Positions 19,123 through 28,174 of a stretch of DNA of 64,000 nt are shown piece after piece. The notes under the pieces were generated by a model. That model had not been told where the DNA came from. It saw only the letters and a program-made list of their open reading frames with translations, and ran no database searches. A program made the translations under genes and the position numbers. Position 1 is the stretch's first letter. The number at the start of each line of letters is the position of its first letter. The DNA comes from Pontibacterium sinense (lineage in GTDB: Bacteria; Pseudomonadota; Gammaproteobacteria; Pseudomonadales; Balneatricaceae), in the NCBI RefSeq assembly GCF_015209595.1, contig NZ_JADEYS010000012.1:78275-142274 (forward strand), read 5' to 3'.

Positions 19123-19959
19123 ATGAATATCGAACAGGCCGTGGCGCTGCATGAGCGTCTGCAAGGGGTGAGTGATTCGTCCCGTCTGGATGCTGAGTTG
19201 TTACTGTGCCATGTATTGCAGCGCCCTCGCAGTTATCTATTTACCTGGTCAGACAGAGAAGTGTCAGAACCTGATCAGCGGGCTTACGAGCAATTACTGA
19301 CCCGCCGCCTGAAAGGTGAGCCGGTGGCGCATCTGATCGGATCTCAGGCATTTTGGACTCTGGATTTGGAAGTGACGGCGGATACGCTGATTCCTCGGCC
19401 CGAAACAGAGACGCTGGTCGAAGTTGCGCTGGATAAGTTGGCGAATGGCCCGTATCGGGTGGCAGATCTGGGAACCGGCACGGGTGCTATCGCGTTGGCT
19501 CTGGCCTCTGAGCGTTTGGGTTGGCAAGTGGTGGGTTGTGATCGCGTGGATGCCGCAGTGGTATTGGCGGAACGTAATCGCCAGCGACTTGAAATCCGCA
19601 ATGCTGACTTTGTCCAGGGGAGTTGGTTTGAGCCTCTGGTTGGGCGCTTTGATATGATCGTTAGCAATCCACCCTATATCGATCCACAGGATCCTCATTT
19701 GCAGCAGGGGGATGTTCGCTTTGAACCCCTGAGCGCCTTGATTGCTGATAAGCAGGGGATGGCTGATATTGAAAAGATCGCCAGTGATGCCCGTGAGTAT
19801 CTGAATAGGGGAGGCTGGTTGCTGTTCGAACATGGTTACGATCAAGGACAACGCGTGCGTGCGCTGTTAGAACAGCTGGGGTATGACGACGTTGCAACCA
19901 TTCAAGATTTGGGTGACCGGGACCGGGTGACACTCGGCTGTTGGGTAAGAGGTAGTTAG
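19123..19959 (+). CDS. prmC: Release-factor glutamine methyltransferase PrmC
   Basis: PrmC N5-methylates the glutamine of the GGQ motif in RF1 and RF2, using S-adenosylmethionine. The 278-residue protein has an N-terminal helical domain, the SAM-binding VADLGTGTGAIALALASE, and the substrate-glutamine motif NPPY at 182-185. Its position right after prfA, encoding its substrate, is conserved. moeB starts 3 bp after it. Confidence 0.96.
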   Translation: MNIEQAVALHERLQGVSDSSRLDAELLLCHVLQRPRSYLFTWSDREVSEPDQRAYEQLLTRRLKGEPVAHLIGSQAFWTLDLEVTADTLIPRPETETLVEVALDKLANGPYRVADLGTGTGAIALALASERLGWQVVGCDRVDAAVVLAERNRQRLEIRNADFVQGSWFEPLVGRFDMIVSNPPYIDPQDPHLQQGDVRFEPLSALIADKQGMADIEKIASDAREYLNRGGWLLFEHGYDQGQRVRALLEQLGYDDVATIQDLGDRDRVTLGCWVRGS

Positions 19960-19962
19960 AAA

Positions 19963-20724
19963 ATGTTAAGTGATGAGCAGTTATTGCGGTACAGCCGCCA
20001 GATTATGTTACCCGAGGTTGAGATCGACGGTCAGGAAGCGTGGCTAAATGCCCGTGTTTTGATTCTTGGCGTGGGTGGACTGGGTAGTCCGGTTTCTATG
20101 TATCTTGCCGCTGCAGGCGTTGGCGAACTGGTGCTGGTGGATGATGATGAAGTTGATCTGTCCAATCTGCAACGACAAATCGTACACACTACCCAGCGCA
20201 TTGGTGAACCGAAAGTGACTTCGGCTCAGGCAACGTTGTCGGCACTCAATCCGGATACAAAATTTACAGCGATTGATCGCCGTCTTTCTGACGAAGAACT
20301 CGAGAAACTGGTGTCTGAGGTCGATCTGGTGGTGGATTGCACCGACAACTTTACGACGCGCTTTGCGGTGAACAGGGCGTGTGTTGTTCACAAGAAACCA
20401 CTGGTCTCCGGGGCTGCTATCCGTATGGAAGGGCAGATTGCCGTTTATGATTCTCGGCAAGATGATTCACCCTGTTACCAATGTTTATATAAGCAGGGTG
20501 ATGATGAAAACCTGACCTGCTCAGAATCGGGTGTGTTAGCGCCATTGGTCGGAATCGTGGGGTCAGTGCAGGCGATGGAAGCACTGAAAGTCCTGGCGGG
20601 GGTAGGGGAGCCTCTCGTTGGGAAACTGCTACTTCTTGATGGTCGTACGATGGAATGGCGCTCTCTGAAGTTACGTAAAGATAAGGCATGTCCGATCTGT
20701 TCCCAAGGGGAAGCTGATGAGTGA
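19963..20724 (+). CDS. moeB: Molybdopterin-synthase adenylyltransferase MoeB (ThiF/HesA family)
   Basis: MoeB adenylates the C-terminus of the sulfur carrier MoaD in molybdopterin synthesis. The 253-residue protein has the nucleotide loop [19 protein letters not shown], the adenylation arginine region LQRQIVH, and two zinc CxxC pairs (CYQC and CPIC near the C-terminus). ThiF, which acts in thiazole synthesis, is a close relative, but the placement after prmC matches the hemA-prfA-prmC-moeB order. It overlaps the next gene by 8 bp. Confidence 0.92.
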   Translation: MLSDEQLLRYSRQIMLPEVEIDGQEAWLNARVLILGVGGLGSPVSMYLAAAGVGELVLVDDDEVDLSNLQRQIVHTTQRIGEPKVTSAQATLSALNPDTKFTAIDRRLSDEELEKLVSEVDLVVDCTDNFTTRFAVNRACVVHKKPLVSGAAIRMEGQIAVYDSRQDDSPCYQCLYKQGDDENLTCSESGVLAPLVGIVGSVQAMEALKVLAGVGEPLVGKLLLLDGRTMEWRSLKLRKDKACPICSQGEADE

Positions 20725-21151
20725 AGTGGAGCTGTTGAGCCCGATGGATGAGGTTGTGATAAAGGTGCTCAACCAAAGCAAAGTGATTGCGTTGGTTGGG
20801 GCAAGCCCCAAACCGGAGCGCGCCAGCTTTCGGGTTATGAATTATCTATTGGCACGGGGCTATGACGTCATTCCGGTCAATCCGCTTAAAGCGGGTAGCG
20901 ATATATTAGGCCAACCGGTTGTTGCTTCCTTAGCAGAGATTGAAAAGCCGATCGATATGGTCGATGTATTTCGAAACTCTGAAGCGGCGGGTGCAGTGAT
21001 TGACGAAGCGATTCAGGTTGGGGCGAAAGCGGTGTGGTTACAGCTGGATGTGATTCATGAGGCCGGTGCACAACGGGCACGTGACGCGGGGCTGGACGTG
21101 GTGATGGACCGCTGCCCAAAGATTGAAATCCCTCGCTTGGGCATTGAGTGA
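20717..21151 (+). CDS. CoA-binding domain protein (YccU-like)
   Basis: A 144-residue single-domain Rossmann protein with [18 protein letters not shown] near the N-terminus, [11 protein letters not shown], and [10 protein letters not shown] toward the C-terminus, matching the CoA-binding family related to succinyl-CoA synthetase alpha. No catalytic role is established for this family. It overlaps moeB by 8 bp and should be translationally coupled to it. In Pseudomonas the gene after moeB is murI, which is not present here. Confidence 0.88.
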   Translation: MSEVELLSPMDEVVIKVLNQSKVIALVGASPKPERASFRVMNYLLARGYDVIPVNPLKAGSDILGQPVVASLAEIEKPIDMVDVFRNSEAAGAVIDEAIQVGAKAVWLQLDVIHEAGAQRARDAGLDVVMDRCPKIEIPRLGIE

Positions 21152-21187
21152 GGTTGTTACAAAAAGCGGATTAAGAACAAGCTAAAT

Positions 21188-21226
21188 AATAGGGATGATC
21201 ACACACATTGTGATCATCCCTATTCA
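21188..21226. terminator. Convergent hairpin between CoA-binding gene and acyl-CoA ligase
   Basis: TAGGGATGATCACA and TGTGATCATCCCTA are perfect 14-bp inverted arms with a 5-nt loop, between two convergent genes. T runs are weak on both strands, so termination is probable but not typical. Confidence 0.6.
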
Positions 21227-21245
21227 GCGTATGGGGCATGATCAA

Positions 21246-22898
21246 TCACTGTGGGTGATTTTCACGCAGCTTTCGACGCAGTACTTTGCCAACATTCGTT
21301 TTTGGGAGTTCCTCTGAAAACTCCACGCTCTTCGGAATTTTGTAGCCGGTCAACTGACTGTGGCACCACTTCTGCAACGTCTCTTGCGATAGATTTTCTG
21401 ATGCACTGACGACAAACGCTTTTACCGCTTCACCACACACGGCATCCGGCACACCAATGACCGCACACTCCAGAACTTCCGGATGATCACAGATCACGTC
21501 CTCCACTTCGCTGGGGTATACGTTAAATCCGGACGTGATAATCATATCTTTAGCCCGGTCAACAATCCGCAGATAGCCGTCCTGTTGCAACACGGCGACA
21601 TCCCCCGTACGCAGATAGCCATCAGCGGTAAACACCGCTTCCGTTTCATGTGTCTTGTGCCAGTAGCCTTTCATGACCTGCGGTCCACGCACACAGAGCT
21701 CGCCGGGTTGCTCGGTGGGTAATGTGACACCGTCAGCATCAATCACTTTAATCTCTGTTTCCAGCAGTGGCAGCCCTATGGTGCCCACTTGTATCCCGCC
21801 ATAGGGGTTCACCGAGACAACCGGTGATGTTTCGGTCAGGCCATAACCTTCCATAATGCTGCACCCTGTGGCCTGCTCCCATTGTTCAGCCGCCGCATGC
21901 GTTAACGCCATGCCGCCCGATACCGTCATCCGCAGGTGACTGAAGTCGATGTCCGCAAACGCTGGCTGGTTACATAGGCCAACAAACAATGTATTCAGCC
22001 CAAGAAACGTACTTGTCTGCCAATGCCCCAGCTCTTTAATAAAACCGGGCATATCTCGTGGATTGGGAATTAGCACGCTGTGTCCACCTGCCAGCAGAAC
22101 AATCTGTGCCAGGGTGAATGCATAGATATGGTATAGGGGTAAGGGGGCAATCACCGTATTTTGCCAGCCATCACCGACGGCATTAATACGATCACTCGTC
22201 TGTAATACATTGGAGACGAGATTGGCGTGGGTCAGCATCGCCCCTTTTGATACCCCAGTGGTCCCACCGGTGTATTGCAGGACCGCAATATCTTCACTAT
22301 TAATCTCCACGGGCACAGGGATCTGCCCGAGGCACTGATCCAGTGCGTCAAATAGTTGGATCGCCTGAGGCAGATTGAATGGCGGCTCCATTTTTTTAAC
22401 GTATTTAACCGTCGCATTGATCAGCACTCGCTTGAGAAAGCTGTGCAAATCACCCACCTGTGTAACAAAGACCGTTTCGATCTCCGTCTCATCCAGAATC
22501 TGCTCAGCATTGCGGGCCATGCTTTTGTGGATAACCAGTGCCTTTGCACCTGAATCACAAAACTGATGCTGCATTTCGGATGTGGTGTAGAGGGGGTTGG
22601 TATTGACCACGACCAGGCCGGCTCGCATTGCCCCAAGCAGTACGACGGGATACTGCACGATGTTGGGCAACTGGACTGCGATACGGTCGCCCGGTTCCAG
22701 ATTCGTATTGCTTTGCAGATACACCGCGAAGGCGTCTGCCAGCTCGTCAAGCTCCTGAAAACTTAAGGTACGCCCGAGACTGGTAAACGCTGGTTTGTCG
22801 GCATATTGACTGCAGGCCCATGCCGCAATATCCGTTACGTTTTTAAAGCCCTGAGGATTGATCGCCTCAGGGATAGAGTGTCCCCGTTCAACCGTCAT
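21246..22898 (-). CDS. fadD: Long-chain fatty acid-CoA ligase, FadD-type
   Basis: This AMP-forming acyl-CoA synthetase activates fatty acids by adenylation and thioesterification for beta-oxidation or lipid synthesis. The 550-residue length fits FadD. Motifs seen are the P-loop YTGGTTGVSKGAMLTH, the EGYGLTETSPV A5 motif, RTGDVAVLQQDGYLRIVDRAKDMI (split hinge region) and C-terminal TNVGKVLRRKLRE with the catalytic lysine. It is monocistronic, in an area with other acyl-CoA enzymes (24294). A CAAACGTTTG palindrome lies 121 bp upstream. Confidence 0.88.
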   Translation of the reverse strand: MTVERGHSIPEAINPQGFKNVTDIAAWACSQYADKPAFTSLGRTLSFQELDELADAFAVYLQSNTNLEPGDRIAVQLPNIVQYPVVLLGAMRAGLVVVNTNPLYTTSEMQHQFCDSGAKALVIHKSMARNAEQILDETEIETVFVTQVGDLHSFLKRVLINATVKYVKKMEPPFNLPQAIQLFDALDQCLGQIPVPVEINSEDIAVLQYTGGTTGVSKGAMLTHANLVSNVLQTSDRINAVGDGWQNTVIAPLPLYHIYAFTLAQIVLLAGGHSVLIPNPRDMPGFIKELGHWQTSTFLGLNTLFVGLCNQPAFADIDFSHLRMTVSGGMALTHAAAEQWEQATGCSIMEGYGLTETSPVVSVNPYGGIQVGTIGLPLLETEIKVIDADGVTLPTEQPGELCVRGPQVMKGYWHKTHETEAVFTADGYLRTGDVAVLQQDGYLRIVDRAKDMIITSGFNVYPSEVEDVICDHPEVLECAVIGVPDAVCGEAVKAFVVSASENLSQETLQKWCHSQLTGYKIPKSVEFSEELPKTNVGKVLRRKLRENHPQ

Positions 22899-23018
22899 AA
22901 CCCTGTCCTCACTCCATGTACGCTTGCTGGGTTGCTTACAGAACTCATTCTAGTATGGCACTGAGACGAGAGAAGCGAGAATAATGTGCAAGGATATTCG
23001 AATAGGAATTCCGCTAAT

Positions 23019-23028
23019 CAAACGTTTG
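23019..23028. promoter_or_regulatory. CAAACGTTTG palindrome upstream of fadD
   Basis: A perfect 10-bp palindrome. It resembles the half sites of the PsrA (TetR family, fatty-acid responsive) operator, CAAAC...GTTTG, but without the usual 2-4 bp spacer, so assignment is tentative. Confidence 0.25.
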
Positions 23029-23276
23029 TTTATTTCTCCTCAGCAAGCATGTGTAAGCCTTAAATATTCGCTAAATAGCCCAGAGAAATTAAAAAATCTT
23101 GTATTAAAACCAAGAGAAATAAAAAATAAAATTCATAGATATCAATCTGTTAATGTAAATATTCAATAACTTACCAAAAATATATTTGTAACAAATAATT
23201 CATATTTGAATAGTCGGATATTAAAGCCCACTAAAAGGTGTGACTTTTTTTTGATCAGTGCTAGCCTTTAGGAGAT

Positions 23277-23349
23277 GCGGTCTCACCCAGACCGCTTACC
23301 AACAATAAAAAAGACCTCTCAACAGAGGGGCTAATACCTCTTGGTAAGC
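23277..23349. ncRNA. Structured leader or small RNA candidate
   Basis: Hairpin 1 is GCGGTCT-CACCC-AGACCGC (23277-23295). GCTTACCAA (23294-23302) pairs with TTGGTAAGC (23341-23349), enclosing CCTCT-CAAC-AGAGG (23315-23328). The two share bases 23294-23295. On the minus strand the inner hairpin is followed by TTTTTT and would act as a terminator. On the plus strand it would be the leader of the small ORF at 23396. Function unknown. Confidence 0.4.
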
Positions 23350-23395
23350 TTCAGAAAGGACATGACCAACCAAGTATTACAGAGGGCGGTTAACA

Positions 23396-23569
23396 ATGAG
23401 AAGCAACCAACACCCTCCTATGGAGGAGCCTACACTCGACCGGAAAAATAAAAACGAGTTAGAAGCAGTACTGACCGATGAGGAGATTGAAGCAACGCTT
23501 TTGGAAAGGCTGGAAGCCTGTGAGTTGACATGGCGAATTGTTGATAAAGGTCTGCTGGACGACCACTAA
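23396..23569 (+). CDS. Small acidic protein, 57 residues, unknown
   Basis: The ORF starts at ATG 23396 after AGAGGG (9-bp spacing) and ends at TAA 23567. It begins MRSNQHPPMEEPTLDRK and ends WRIVDKGLLDDH; the middle LTDEEIEATLLERLEA is a likely acidic amphipathic helix. A second in-frame ATG lies at codon 9. I do not recognise the family. Support comes from the ribosome site, normal composition in an otherwise AT-rich gap, and the structured region before it. It is isolated, with no operon partner. Confidence 0.5.
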   Translation: MRSNQHPPMEEPTLDRKNKNELEAVLTDEEIEATLLERLEACELTWRIVDKGLLDDH

Positions 23570-23592
23570 ACACGAGATACTTTTCTGCTCGC

Positions 23593-23655
23593 CGCCCCCG
23601 GAGACAGAACGGTTTAAGCAATAAACTAGTTTATTAAAATTATAAACCGGGGGCG
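23593..23655. repeat. Nested inverted repeat with GC-rich arms
   Basis: CGCCCCCGG (23593-23601) and CCGGGGGCG (23647-23655) are perfect 9-bp arms. Inside, CGGTTTA (23610-23616) pairs with TAAACCG (23643-23649), which competes with the outer arm for CCG, and AATAAACTAGTTTATT (23620-23635) is a perfect 16-bp palindrome. There is no T run, so it is not a plain terminator. Confidence 0.6.
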
Positions 23656-23756
23656 CAATCCTCATACCTGAACGACAACACCGCCTCGCATCACCCCCGC
23701 CGTTTCTAAGCTATATCTTCTATATACTCAATTCTGAATCGACTGGATGTTTTATT

Positions 23757-24200
23757 ATGCAGACACCCCGTTTGACACATATTGCATTACACGTGGAAGA
23801 CATTGACGCGTGCGTTCAGTTTTATCGTCAGTTCTGTGGCATGGCAATTATTCATCAGCGTCAGCACGGTCCGAAAAAGATCATATGGATGGCTGAGCCT
23901 TCACGCGAAGCTGATTTCATTTTCGTATTAATGAATGGGGGGCAGAATCTGGTGTTGGCGGATAACGACTATCGGCACTTTGGCTTTGCGTTAGACAGCC
24001 ATGCTGCCGTTGATGATATAGCTCAGCGGGCACGCCAGGCAGGGAGTCTGGTATGGGAGCCCCGCCAGGAGCCTTTTCCGGTGGGCTATTACTGTGGACT
24101 GCGGGACCCTAACGGCAACTATGTTGAATTTAGTTACGGTCAGCCACTCGGGCCAGGTGCCGACGACTTCAGCAAACTTACCCCACCGAAAGAGGCATAG
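23757..24200 (+). CDS. VOC (glyoxalase/bleomycin-resistance) family protein
   Basis: A 147-residue protein with two beta-alpha-beta-beta-beta modules of the vicinal oxygen chelate fold. Module 1 starts PRLTHIALHVEDIDACVQFY with a likely metal-ligand histidine; module 2 has FGFALDSHAAVDDIAQRA and ends GLRDPNGNYVEFSYG with a likely metal-ligand glutamate. Substrate cannot be inferred: lyases, dioxygenases and epimerases share this fold. ATG 23757 is the only sensible start. It is alone, 93 bp ahead of the dehydrogenase gene. Confidence 0.85.
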   Translation: MQTPRLTHIALHVEDIDACVQFYRQFCGMAIIHQRQHGPKKIIWMAEPSREADFIFVLMNGGQNLVLADNDYRHFGFALDSHAAVDDIAQRARQAGSLVWEPRQEPFPVGYYCGLRDPNGNYVEFSYGQPLGPGADDFSKLTPPKEA

Positions 24201-24293
24201 CCCAGTGCTGTCGCATATCAGTACATTCCCTTATACTGGCCGGTAACGATTAATCTCAGTGTGCAAAATTTTGCGTATAGTGGATGGGGACAG

Positions 24294-25148
24294 ATGACAA
24301 CGATCAGCTCAGTAGGTGTAGTCGGTGCGGGACAGATGGGTTCCGGTATTGCTCAGGTTATCGCTGCCGCAGGCATCGCGGTACGAATCTCAGACGTAAA
24401 TCTGCAAGCAGCCCAAAGTGGACTTAATAGCATCGCCAAGCGCCTGAATTCACAGGTGGAAAGAGAGAAGATCACAGCCGGCGAGGCAGATACCCTGCTT
24501 CAGCATATTACGCCGGTTGGCTCGCTGACCGATCTGGCTGATTGTGATCTGGTGATCGAGGCGGCCAGTGAAGACATTACCCTGAAGCTCAACCTGTTTC
24601 AGCATCTGGATTCGGTATGCAAAGCCGACACCATTCTGGCATCCAATACGAGCTCTATCAGCATCACGACCATAGGTGCGGCGACCAGTCGTCCGGATAA
24701 AGTGGTCGGTATGCACTTCTTCAACCCGGTGCCTGTGATGGCGTTGGTTGAAGTGATTCGAGGTCTCGCGACCAGCGACAGCACCTTTGACACGGCTAAG
24801 GCATTTACGGAACAGCTTGGAAAGAGCCCGGTCGCTTGTAATGATAAAGCGGGGTTTGTCGTTAACCGTATTCTGGTGCCGATGCTCAACGAAGCCTGCT
24901 ATGTATTGGAAGAAGGTATCGCGAATGTAGAGGATATCGACACCGCGATGCAGCTGGGGTGTGCGCACCCGATGGGCCCACTGACGCTGGCCGACTTTAT
25001 TGGTCTGGATACCTGCTTAGCGGTGATGGAGGTCCTGCATCACGATCTGGGCGAAGATAAATACCGCCCGGCACCGTTGCTGCGCAAGTACGTCGCAGCG
25101 GGCTGGTTGGGTAAAAAGGCCGGTCGCGGTTTCTACGATTATCGCTAA
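24294..25148 (+). CDS. 3-hydroxyacyl-CoA (3-hydroxybutyryl-CoA) dehydrogenase
   Basis: This enzyme interconverts 3-hydroxyacyl-CoA and 3-oxoacyl-CoA with NAD(P). At 284 residues it is a stand-alone short form. It shows the Rossmann motif [16 protein letters not shown] at the N-terminus, SNTSSISIT, the catalytic-histidine segment [17 protein letters not shown], and a C-terminal dimerisation domain with [13 protein letters not shown]. An in-frame start 33 bp upstream is rejected because the family begins just before the Rossmann strand. It is followed by a strong terminator. Confidence 0.92.
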   Translation: MTTISSVGVVGAGQMGSGIAQVIAAAGIAVRISDVNLQAAQSGLNSIAKRLNSQVEREKITAGEADTLLQHITPVGSLTDLADCDLVIEAASEDITLKLNLFQHLDSVCKADTILASNTSSISITTIGAATSRPDKVVGMHFFNPVPVMALVEVIRGLATSDSTFDTAKAFTEQLGKSPVACNDKAGFVVNRILVPMLNEACYVLEEGIANVEDIDTAMQLGCAHPMGPLTLADFIGLDTCLAVMEVLHHDLGEDKYRPAPLLRKYVAAGWLGKKAGRGFYDYR

Positions 25149-25161
25149 ATTCAGTGATCAT

Positions 25162-25200
25162 AAAACGCCCGTAGCCAGCTGATGGCTCGGGCGTTTTTTT
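25162..25200 (+). terminator. Rho-independent terminator after the acyl-CoA dehydrogenase
   Basis: AAAACGCCCG-T-AGCC pairs with GGCT-CGGGCGTTTT around a 7-nt loop and is followed by a T run. Confidence 0.92.
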
Positions 25201-25262
25201 GTTTTTTCTTTGAGGTTTTACCCCTTTACCACAATACTAGTAACTCAAAGGGGGGAAACATC

Positions 25263-25754
25263 ATGCGTCAGCTCACCCTAATCCGGCACGCAAAATCCTG
25301 TTGGAACGATCCGAGTCTCAGCGACTTTGAACGCCCGCTTAACAAACGAGGTCTGCGCGACCTGCCTGCTTTAGGAGAGCGCATTGTTAAGTTTGAGCTC
25401 TTTCCTGATCTGATTCTGAGTAGCGGCGCTGTCAGAGCGGTCACCACCGCTGAATCGGTGAGTCAGTCATTGGAAATGCCTCTGGAAGAGATCCGGAAAA
25501 TTCCCGAGTTATACGAGTCCTGCTACGAAACCTTACTTAACGTATTACAGAACCAATCAGACCGTTACCGTCATATCATGATGTTTGGCCACAATCCGGG
25601 GCTGCAAGATCTGGGTTATTTTCTCACCCATGATGTGCTGGAAAAATTTCCTACCGCTGGACTCCTGCATATCCATCTGAGTATCACCAGCTGGTCGGAG
25701 CTGGCAGAAAGCTGCGGTACGCTCACCCGTTTCGACTACCCCAAGCTTCATCAA
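25263..25754 (+). CDS. sixA: SixA-type histidine phosphatase
   Basis: A 163-residue histidine-phosphatase fold protein beginning MRQLTLIRHAKSCWNDPSLS; the RHAKS motif carries the phosphorylated histidine, and the second catalytic histidine is in MMFGHNPGLQDL. Size and motif match SixA, which dephosphorylates phosphohistidine in Hpt or PTS proteins. The ATG at 25263 follows AAAGGGGGG; an upstream in-frame start runs through the preceding terminator and is rejected. Whether it acts on the Hpt domain encoded at 50401 is unknown. The stop codon is TAA at 25755. Confidence 0.85.
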
Positions 25755-25871
25755 TAAGTACGCTGATTTCGTACCGCTGAACGTCCTGGGAGGTCACAAC
25801 TCCGGCATTGCCTTTGTGCTAAAATTGCGCCGTATTCATCTCACTGATACTTCTACGGCGGATCATTCACG

Positions 25872-26828
25872 TTGGAACTCTACCTGCAATCTCTGGCGTT
25901 TACCGCCAATACCGTTGCACCGATCTTTTTTATTGTTTTCCTCGGTATCGTACTTAAGCGCATTGGCCTGATTGATGCCCCTTTTGTCAGCACAGCCTCC
26001 AGACTGGTGTTTACGCTCACTCTGCCTGCACTGGTATTTATGGCGATCTCCGGCACCAATTTTCAATCGGTGTTTAATCCTGATCAGTTGATCTACTTTG
26101 TGGGTGCCACCCTAAGTTCTTTTGTCCTTTTGTGGTGGCTGGCAGCACGCTGGATCAAGGATGGGCGGGATCTGGGGGCGTTTATTCAAGGGGCATTTCG
26201 CGGTAACTACGGAATTATTGGCTTAGCCGTTTCCTATAACTTATTTGCGGACTCCGGGCTGGCGCAAGCATCGATCCTGTTGGCGATGGTGATCCCGCTG
26301 TATAATGTACTGTCAATTTTTGCTCTTACCTTACCGCTGCATAAAGAGGGCGGTTTAAAGTTCAGCTCAGCACTTCTGGAAATCATTAAGAATCCACTGA
26401 TCCTGGCGGTACTTTTTGCGTTACCGTTCTCCTTTATGGGTTGGACGTTACCTGAAGTCGTGGAAAAAACCGGCCGCTATTTTGCTAACCTCACGCTTCC
26501 GCTTGCACTGCTAGCCATTGGCGGCTCCCTCAGCATAAAGAGCCTGAAAGACACCTCCGCCATGGCATTCTGGGCAACCTCGACCAAGTTGGTTATTTTG
26601 CCGGTGGGTCTGAGTATTGGTGCATGGATTTATGGTTTTCGCGGCCAGGATCTGGCCATGCTGTTTATTCTTTTTGGCTGCCCAACCGCCGCCGCCAGCT
26701 TTGTGATGGCAAAAGCAACGGGCGCGAACGGGGAGTTGGCTGCCAATATTATTTTGACGACCACTTTAGGATCGGTATTGAGTCTGAGTGCAGGTATCTA
26801 TCTCTTGCGTGTTTGGGGCGTCATTTGA
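25872..26828 (+). CDS. AEC-family (auxin efflux carrier-like) transporter
   Basis: A 318-residue integral membrane protein with about ten hydrophobic segments in two five-helix halves, including RGNYGIIGLAVSYNLFAD and FGCPTAAASFVMAKATGAN, conserved in bacterial AEC permeases. Such proteins move small organic acids or amino-acid derivatives; the substrate here is unknown. The start appears to be TTG at 25872, giving the usual short N-terminus; no in-frame ATG gives a full first helix. Confidence 0.85.
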   Translation: MELYLQSLAFTANTVAPIFFIVFLGIVLKRIGLIDAPFVSTASRLVFTLTLPALVFMAISGTNFQSVFNPDQLIYFVGATLSSFVLLWWLAARWIKDGRDLGAFIQGAFRGNYGIIGLAVSYNLFADSGLAQASILLAMVIPLYNVLSIFALTLPLHKEGGLKFSSALLEIIKNPLILAVLFALPFSFMGWTLPEVVEKTGRYFANLTLPLALLAIGGSLSIKSLKDTSAMAFWATSTKLVILPVGLSIGAWIYGFRGQDLAMLFILFGCPTAAASFVMAKATGANGELAANIILTTTLGSVLSLSAGIYLLRVWGVI

Positions 26829-26914
26829 TTAGTCTCGCTGCATTTATTCAATCGGCGTATATTAGAAGCATCGAATTAAGATCCATGCACCGACATTAAG
26901 AGCTATCGTTGCCC

Positions 26915-28168
26915 ATGACGTTTCTGGAAAACCTGCTAAATATCTATCTCGAAACTGCGATCTGGTTATTATTCGGTTTATCGCTGGCGGCGGTCATCAA
27001 AGGCTGGATTCCTGAGAAACTCGTCAAGCGCCTTCTCAGCGGAAAAGGTCCGGGGTCCGTCATCCGTGCCGCGCTGATCGGAGCTCCTCTTCCTCTGTGC
27101 TCGTGTGGCGTGTTACCGACCGCGATTGGCTTACACCGTAGCGGGGCTTCTAAGCCGGCCACCACATCCTTCCTGATAGCGACTCCAGAAACAGGCATCG
27201 ACTCCATTTCCGTCACTTATGCATTGATGGGTCCCGTGATGGCGATCATCCGTCCGTTCTCTGCGATCACCAGTGCGATTGCGAGTGGTTTGCTGGTCCT
27301 GTTTTTTGATCGGGACGGGACGGCTAAAGCAACTGCAGATCAAAAAACTCCTGTAAAAAGCTGTTGTAGAAGCAAGCAGGCAGAGGAATCACCCGCAGAA
27401 AGTTCAGCATCGGATGCTGGCGGCTGCTCCAGTAAAAAAGCGGCCGAGCCCGTTGCCCCTGTCATGACGACAACCAGCTGCTGCGGCAGTAAAAAAGCAG
27501 CTGACCCCGTTGCCACGGTCACAACAACAAGCAGTTGTTGCAGCAGTAAAAATGCAGTTAAAGAGGCTCCACCTCAGGCATCATGCTGCAGCAGCCAATC
27601 TAAAACTGAAACAATACCTACAAAAAAACCAGGTATCTGGGCTGGATTACGCTTCGCACTGGTCGATGTTCTGGACGATATAAAATACTGGATGGCGTTT
27701 GGTCTGGTGATGGCCGCGGTGATCGCATCACTTGTTGAGCCGGGCAATCTCACTGCCCATGGTTCCGGATTAGGCGCCATGCTGCTGATGCTTTTGGTTG
27801 GCTTACCACTGTATATTTGCGCCAGCGCCTCAACACCACTAGCCGCTGCACTGCTTGTTGCCGGATTATCCCCGGGTACGGTGCTGGTTTTCCTGCTGGT
27901 GGGCCCCGCTACAAACATCGCATCTCTTGGTATATTGATCCGGGAACTGGGTAAACGTGCGGTCGTCCTTTATCTGACAGGTATCAGTATCAGCGCGGTG
28001 GGTCTCGGGTTGCTGGTCGATGCCTTGCTGGGTGATGCCGCATTCGAGCTTGCTGCAGGGATTAGCGATCATCAATACGGCAGTGAATATATGCTGCTCC
28101 ACTGGGTGGCAGCGGTTGTATTGCTATTGCTCACAATTAAACCACTGCGCAGCCGTCTGGGATTTTGA
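26915..28168 (+). CDS. SO_0444-family Cu/Zn efflux permease with cysteine-pair repeats
   Basis: A 417-residue polytopic membrane protein of the permease/DUF318 family. The first half has GAPLPLCSCGVLPTAIGLHRSG (Cys62 and Cys64 in a membrane segment), the second half LVGLPLYICASASTPLAAALL and VGPATNIASLG. Between them, at about residues 149-226, is a loop with five short Cys units: SCCRSK, GGCSSKK, SCCGSKK, SCCSSK and SCCSSQ. Related proteins are named Cu/Zn efflux transporters, and the Cys loop suggests cytosolic metal binding (inference). An ankyrin-like gene follows 6 bp downstream. Confidence 0.85.
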   Translation: MTFLENLLNIYLETAIWLLFGLSLAAVIKGWIPEKLVKRLLSGKGPGSVIRAALIGAPLPLCSCGVLPTAIGLHRSGASKPATTSFLIATPETGIDSISVTYALMGPVMAIIRPFSAITSAIASGLLVLFFDRDGTAKATADQKTPVKSCCRSKQAEESPAESSASDAGGCSSKKAAEPVAPVMTTTSCCGSKKAADPVATVTTTSSCCSSKNAVKEAPPQASCCSSQSKTETIPTKKPGIWAGLRFALVDVLDDIKYWMAFGLVMAAVIASLVEPGNLTAHGSGLGAMLLMLLVGLPLYICASASTPLAAALLVAGLSPGTVLVFLLVGPATNIASLGILIRELGKRAVVLYLTGISISAVGLGLLVDALLGDAAFELAAGISDHQYGSEYMLLHWVAAVVLLLLTIKPLRSRLGF

Positions 28169-28174
28169 AACGCC

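Larger units (their letters stand above)
22899..23395. other. AT-rich intergenic stretch with hairpins
   Basis: This 497-bp stretch holds no convincing gene. About 22985-23270 is markedly AT-rich compared with its neighbours. It contains the palindrome CAAACGTTTG (23019-23028) and, next to the small gene at 23396, a run of hairpins (23277-23349). A 61-codon ORF at 22984 has unsupported composition and no evident ribosome site. Confidence 0.6.

Noticed and set aside
22984..23169. 61-codon plus-strand ORF in the AT-rich gap
   Set aside because: No ribosome site, unusual composition driven by high AT content, and no recognisable motif.
23307..23328. Terminator for an upstream plus-strand gene
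   Set aside because: The T run is on the minus strand only, and no minus-strand gene is known to end here; kept as part of the structured candidate.
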